Shown here: positions 63,490-64,000 of the stretch, piece after piece
Layout: the number at the start of each line of letters is the position of its first letter
Numbering within the stretch: the stretch's first letter is position 1
Source of the DNA: Streptomyces cellulosae
Lineage (GTDB): Bacteria; Actinomycetota; Actinomycetes; Streptomycetales; Streptomycetaceae
Direction of reading: 5' to 3'
DNA length: 64,000 bases
Assembly (NCBI RefSeq): GCF_000721105.1
Contig: NZ_JOEV01000032.1
Location: 1 to 64,000 of the forward strand
The notes under the pieces: model-generated
Database searches by the model: none
What the model saw: the letters and a program-made list of their open reading frames with translations, nothing else
What the model was told of the DNA's origin: nothing
Program-made: the position numbers and the translations under genes

Positions 63490-64000
63490 CTGGGGTTTCC
63501 TTGCGGATCACGGTCAGTGGCAGCAGCTTGTGGTCCCGGGTCGCCCTGACCTTCCGAAGGACGGCGCTGGCCTCCTCGATCTCCTCTCGTTCGTCCTGGG
63601 GACGGCTGCCGAGCCGGTCGCGCATCGTGTCGGCGACGGTCGTGAACGCGGTGATCTGGTCGGCGAGATTGCGGACCACGAAGTCGTCGGCGTCCATGGC
63701 CCTGGCGGTCTCGCGGTCGGCCCGCAGGTCGTTGACGTGCTCCTCGATCGCTGGCAGGTAGGACGGGTCGGGGCGATAGAAGCCGCAGCCGGCGCACTGG
63801 AAACGGATCGCGCATGCCTTGCCGCCGGCCTTGACGTTGCTGGGCTCGCGGCAGTTGCCGAACGGAACGGCGACCGACTGGGCCTCGTAGCCGGTCGTCC
63901 TGGTGAGCGGCGCCGGACGGCTGGAACGGTCGATGGTGTGCCTCCGCATGGTCGTGATCGCTTCGCGTATCAGCTTCAGGGACACCTCGTAGTACGACAT
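63479..64000 (-). CDS. Site-specific recombinase (Tn554 TnpB-like), C-terminal part, cut by the window edge
   Basis: 173 residues visible and continuing past 64000. The C-terminal part has zinc-binding cysteines in NCREPSNVKAGGKACAIRFQ followed by CAGCGFYRPD, then PSYLPAIEEHVNDLRADRET. This Cys-rich tail is typical of long tyrosine recombinases of Tn554-like elements. The catalytic RHRY residues would lie upstream, outside the window. 11-bp overlap with the DUF6262 gene, matching the tnpABC operon layout. Confidence 0.7.
   Translation of the reverse strand: MSYYEVSLKLIREAITTMRRHTIDRSSRPAPLTRTTGYEAQSVAVPFGNCREPSNVKAGGKACAIRFQCAGCGFYRPDPSYLPAIEEHVNDLRADRETARAMDADDFVVRNLADQITAFTTVADTMRDRLGSRPQDEREEIEEASAVLRKVRATRDHKLLPLTVIRKETPDAC

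Overview
The window reads as accessory DNA from a high-GC actinomycete, almost certainly Streptomyces. Third codon positions are nearly all G or C. Regulators are TetR, MerR and AraC proteins with class-typical operators. The proteins include a DUF574 methyltransferase, a PAS-SpoIIE phosphatase, a kinase with a PQQ-type propeller and a secreted AA10 oxygenase. The density of broken genes and insertion-sequence remnants suggests a chromosome arm or a large linear plasmid. I see no rRNA, tRNA, CRISPR array or telomere. Identities were recognised by eye from motifs; no database search was possible.

Left part (1-15.4 kb): an IS5-type fragment; an accessory NAD-dependent DNA ligase; a decayed gene; a PAS/PP2C phosphatase; a frameshifted LLM oxidoreductase; an alpha/beta hydrolase; an amidohydrolase pseudogene; and a MerR regulator. 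A clean catabolic module follows: cytochrome P450, 3Fe-4S ferredoxin and ferredoxin reductase, divergent from a TetR gene across a perfect palindrome. After an IS1182 relic come a truncated hypothetical gene and a membrane-protein/winged-helix operon with a strong terminator.

Middle part (15.5-47.3 kb): a hydrolase-DUF1330-TetR cassette lies between two oppositely oriented Tn3 transposase relics. Next are an epoxide hydrolase, an integrase stub, the kinase, an NmrA/SnoaL pair facing a TetR with two operators, a primase-helicase relic, a phosphotransferase, a DUF574 methyltransferase, a peptidase E, a NarL-type two-component pair, a PAP2 protein running antisense into the response regulator, a SUKH-like protein, and an old yellow enzyme facing a second MerR. 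The two MerR genes share a near-identical operator. Then come a quinone oxidoreductase coupled to an AraC regulator, a nucleotidyltransferase, an SDR, secreted proteins, an Hsp20 relic and a large cytosolic unknown.

Right part (47.7-64 kb): a broken relaxase-like gene beside a cluster of inverted repeats, an LAATG-anchored surface protein, an IS5 transposase with an amber stop, an AMIN-like secreted protein, a 935-residue FG-GAP protein flanked by IS ends (one of which supplies its stop codon), and an AA10 oxygenase under a perfect CebR box. Beyond these is a pile of IS3/IS110/IS256/IS630 relics, a TetR-Dabb pair with two operators, and at the edge a Tn554-like recombinase with a DUF6262 partner.

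The intact units are small regulator-enzyme pairs for redox or hydrolytic chemistry on small organics, plus a few secreted proteins. Nearly all linking DNA is mobile-element debris. Many genes carry a single frame break, so sequencing errors should be excluded before they are called dead.
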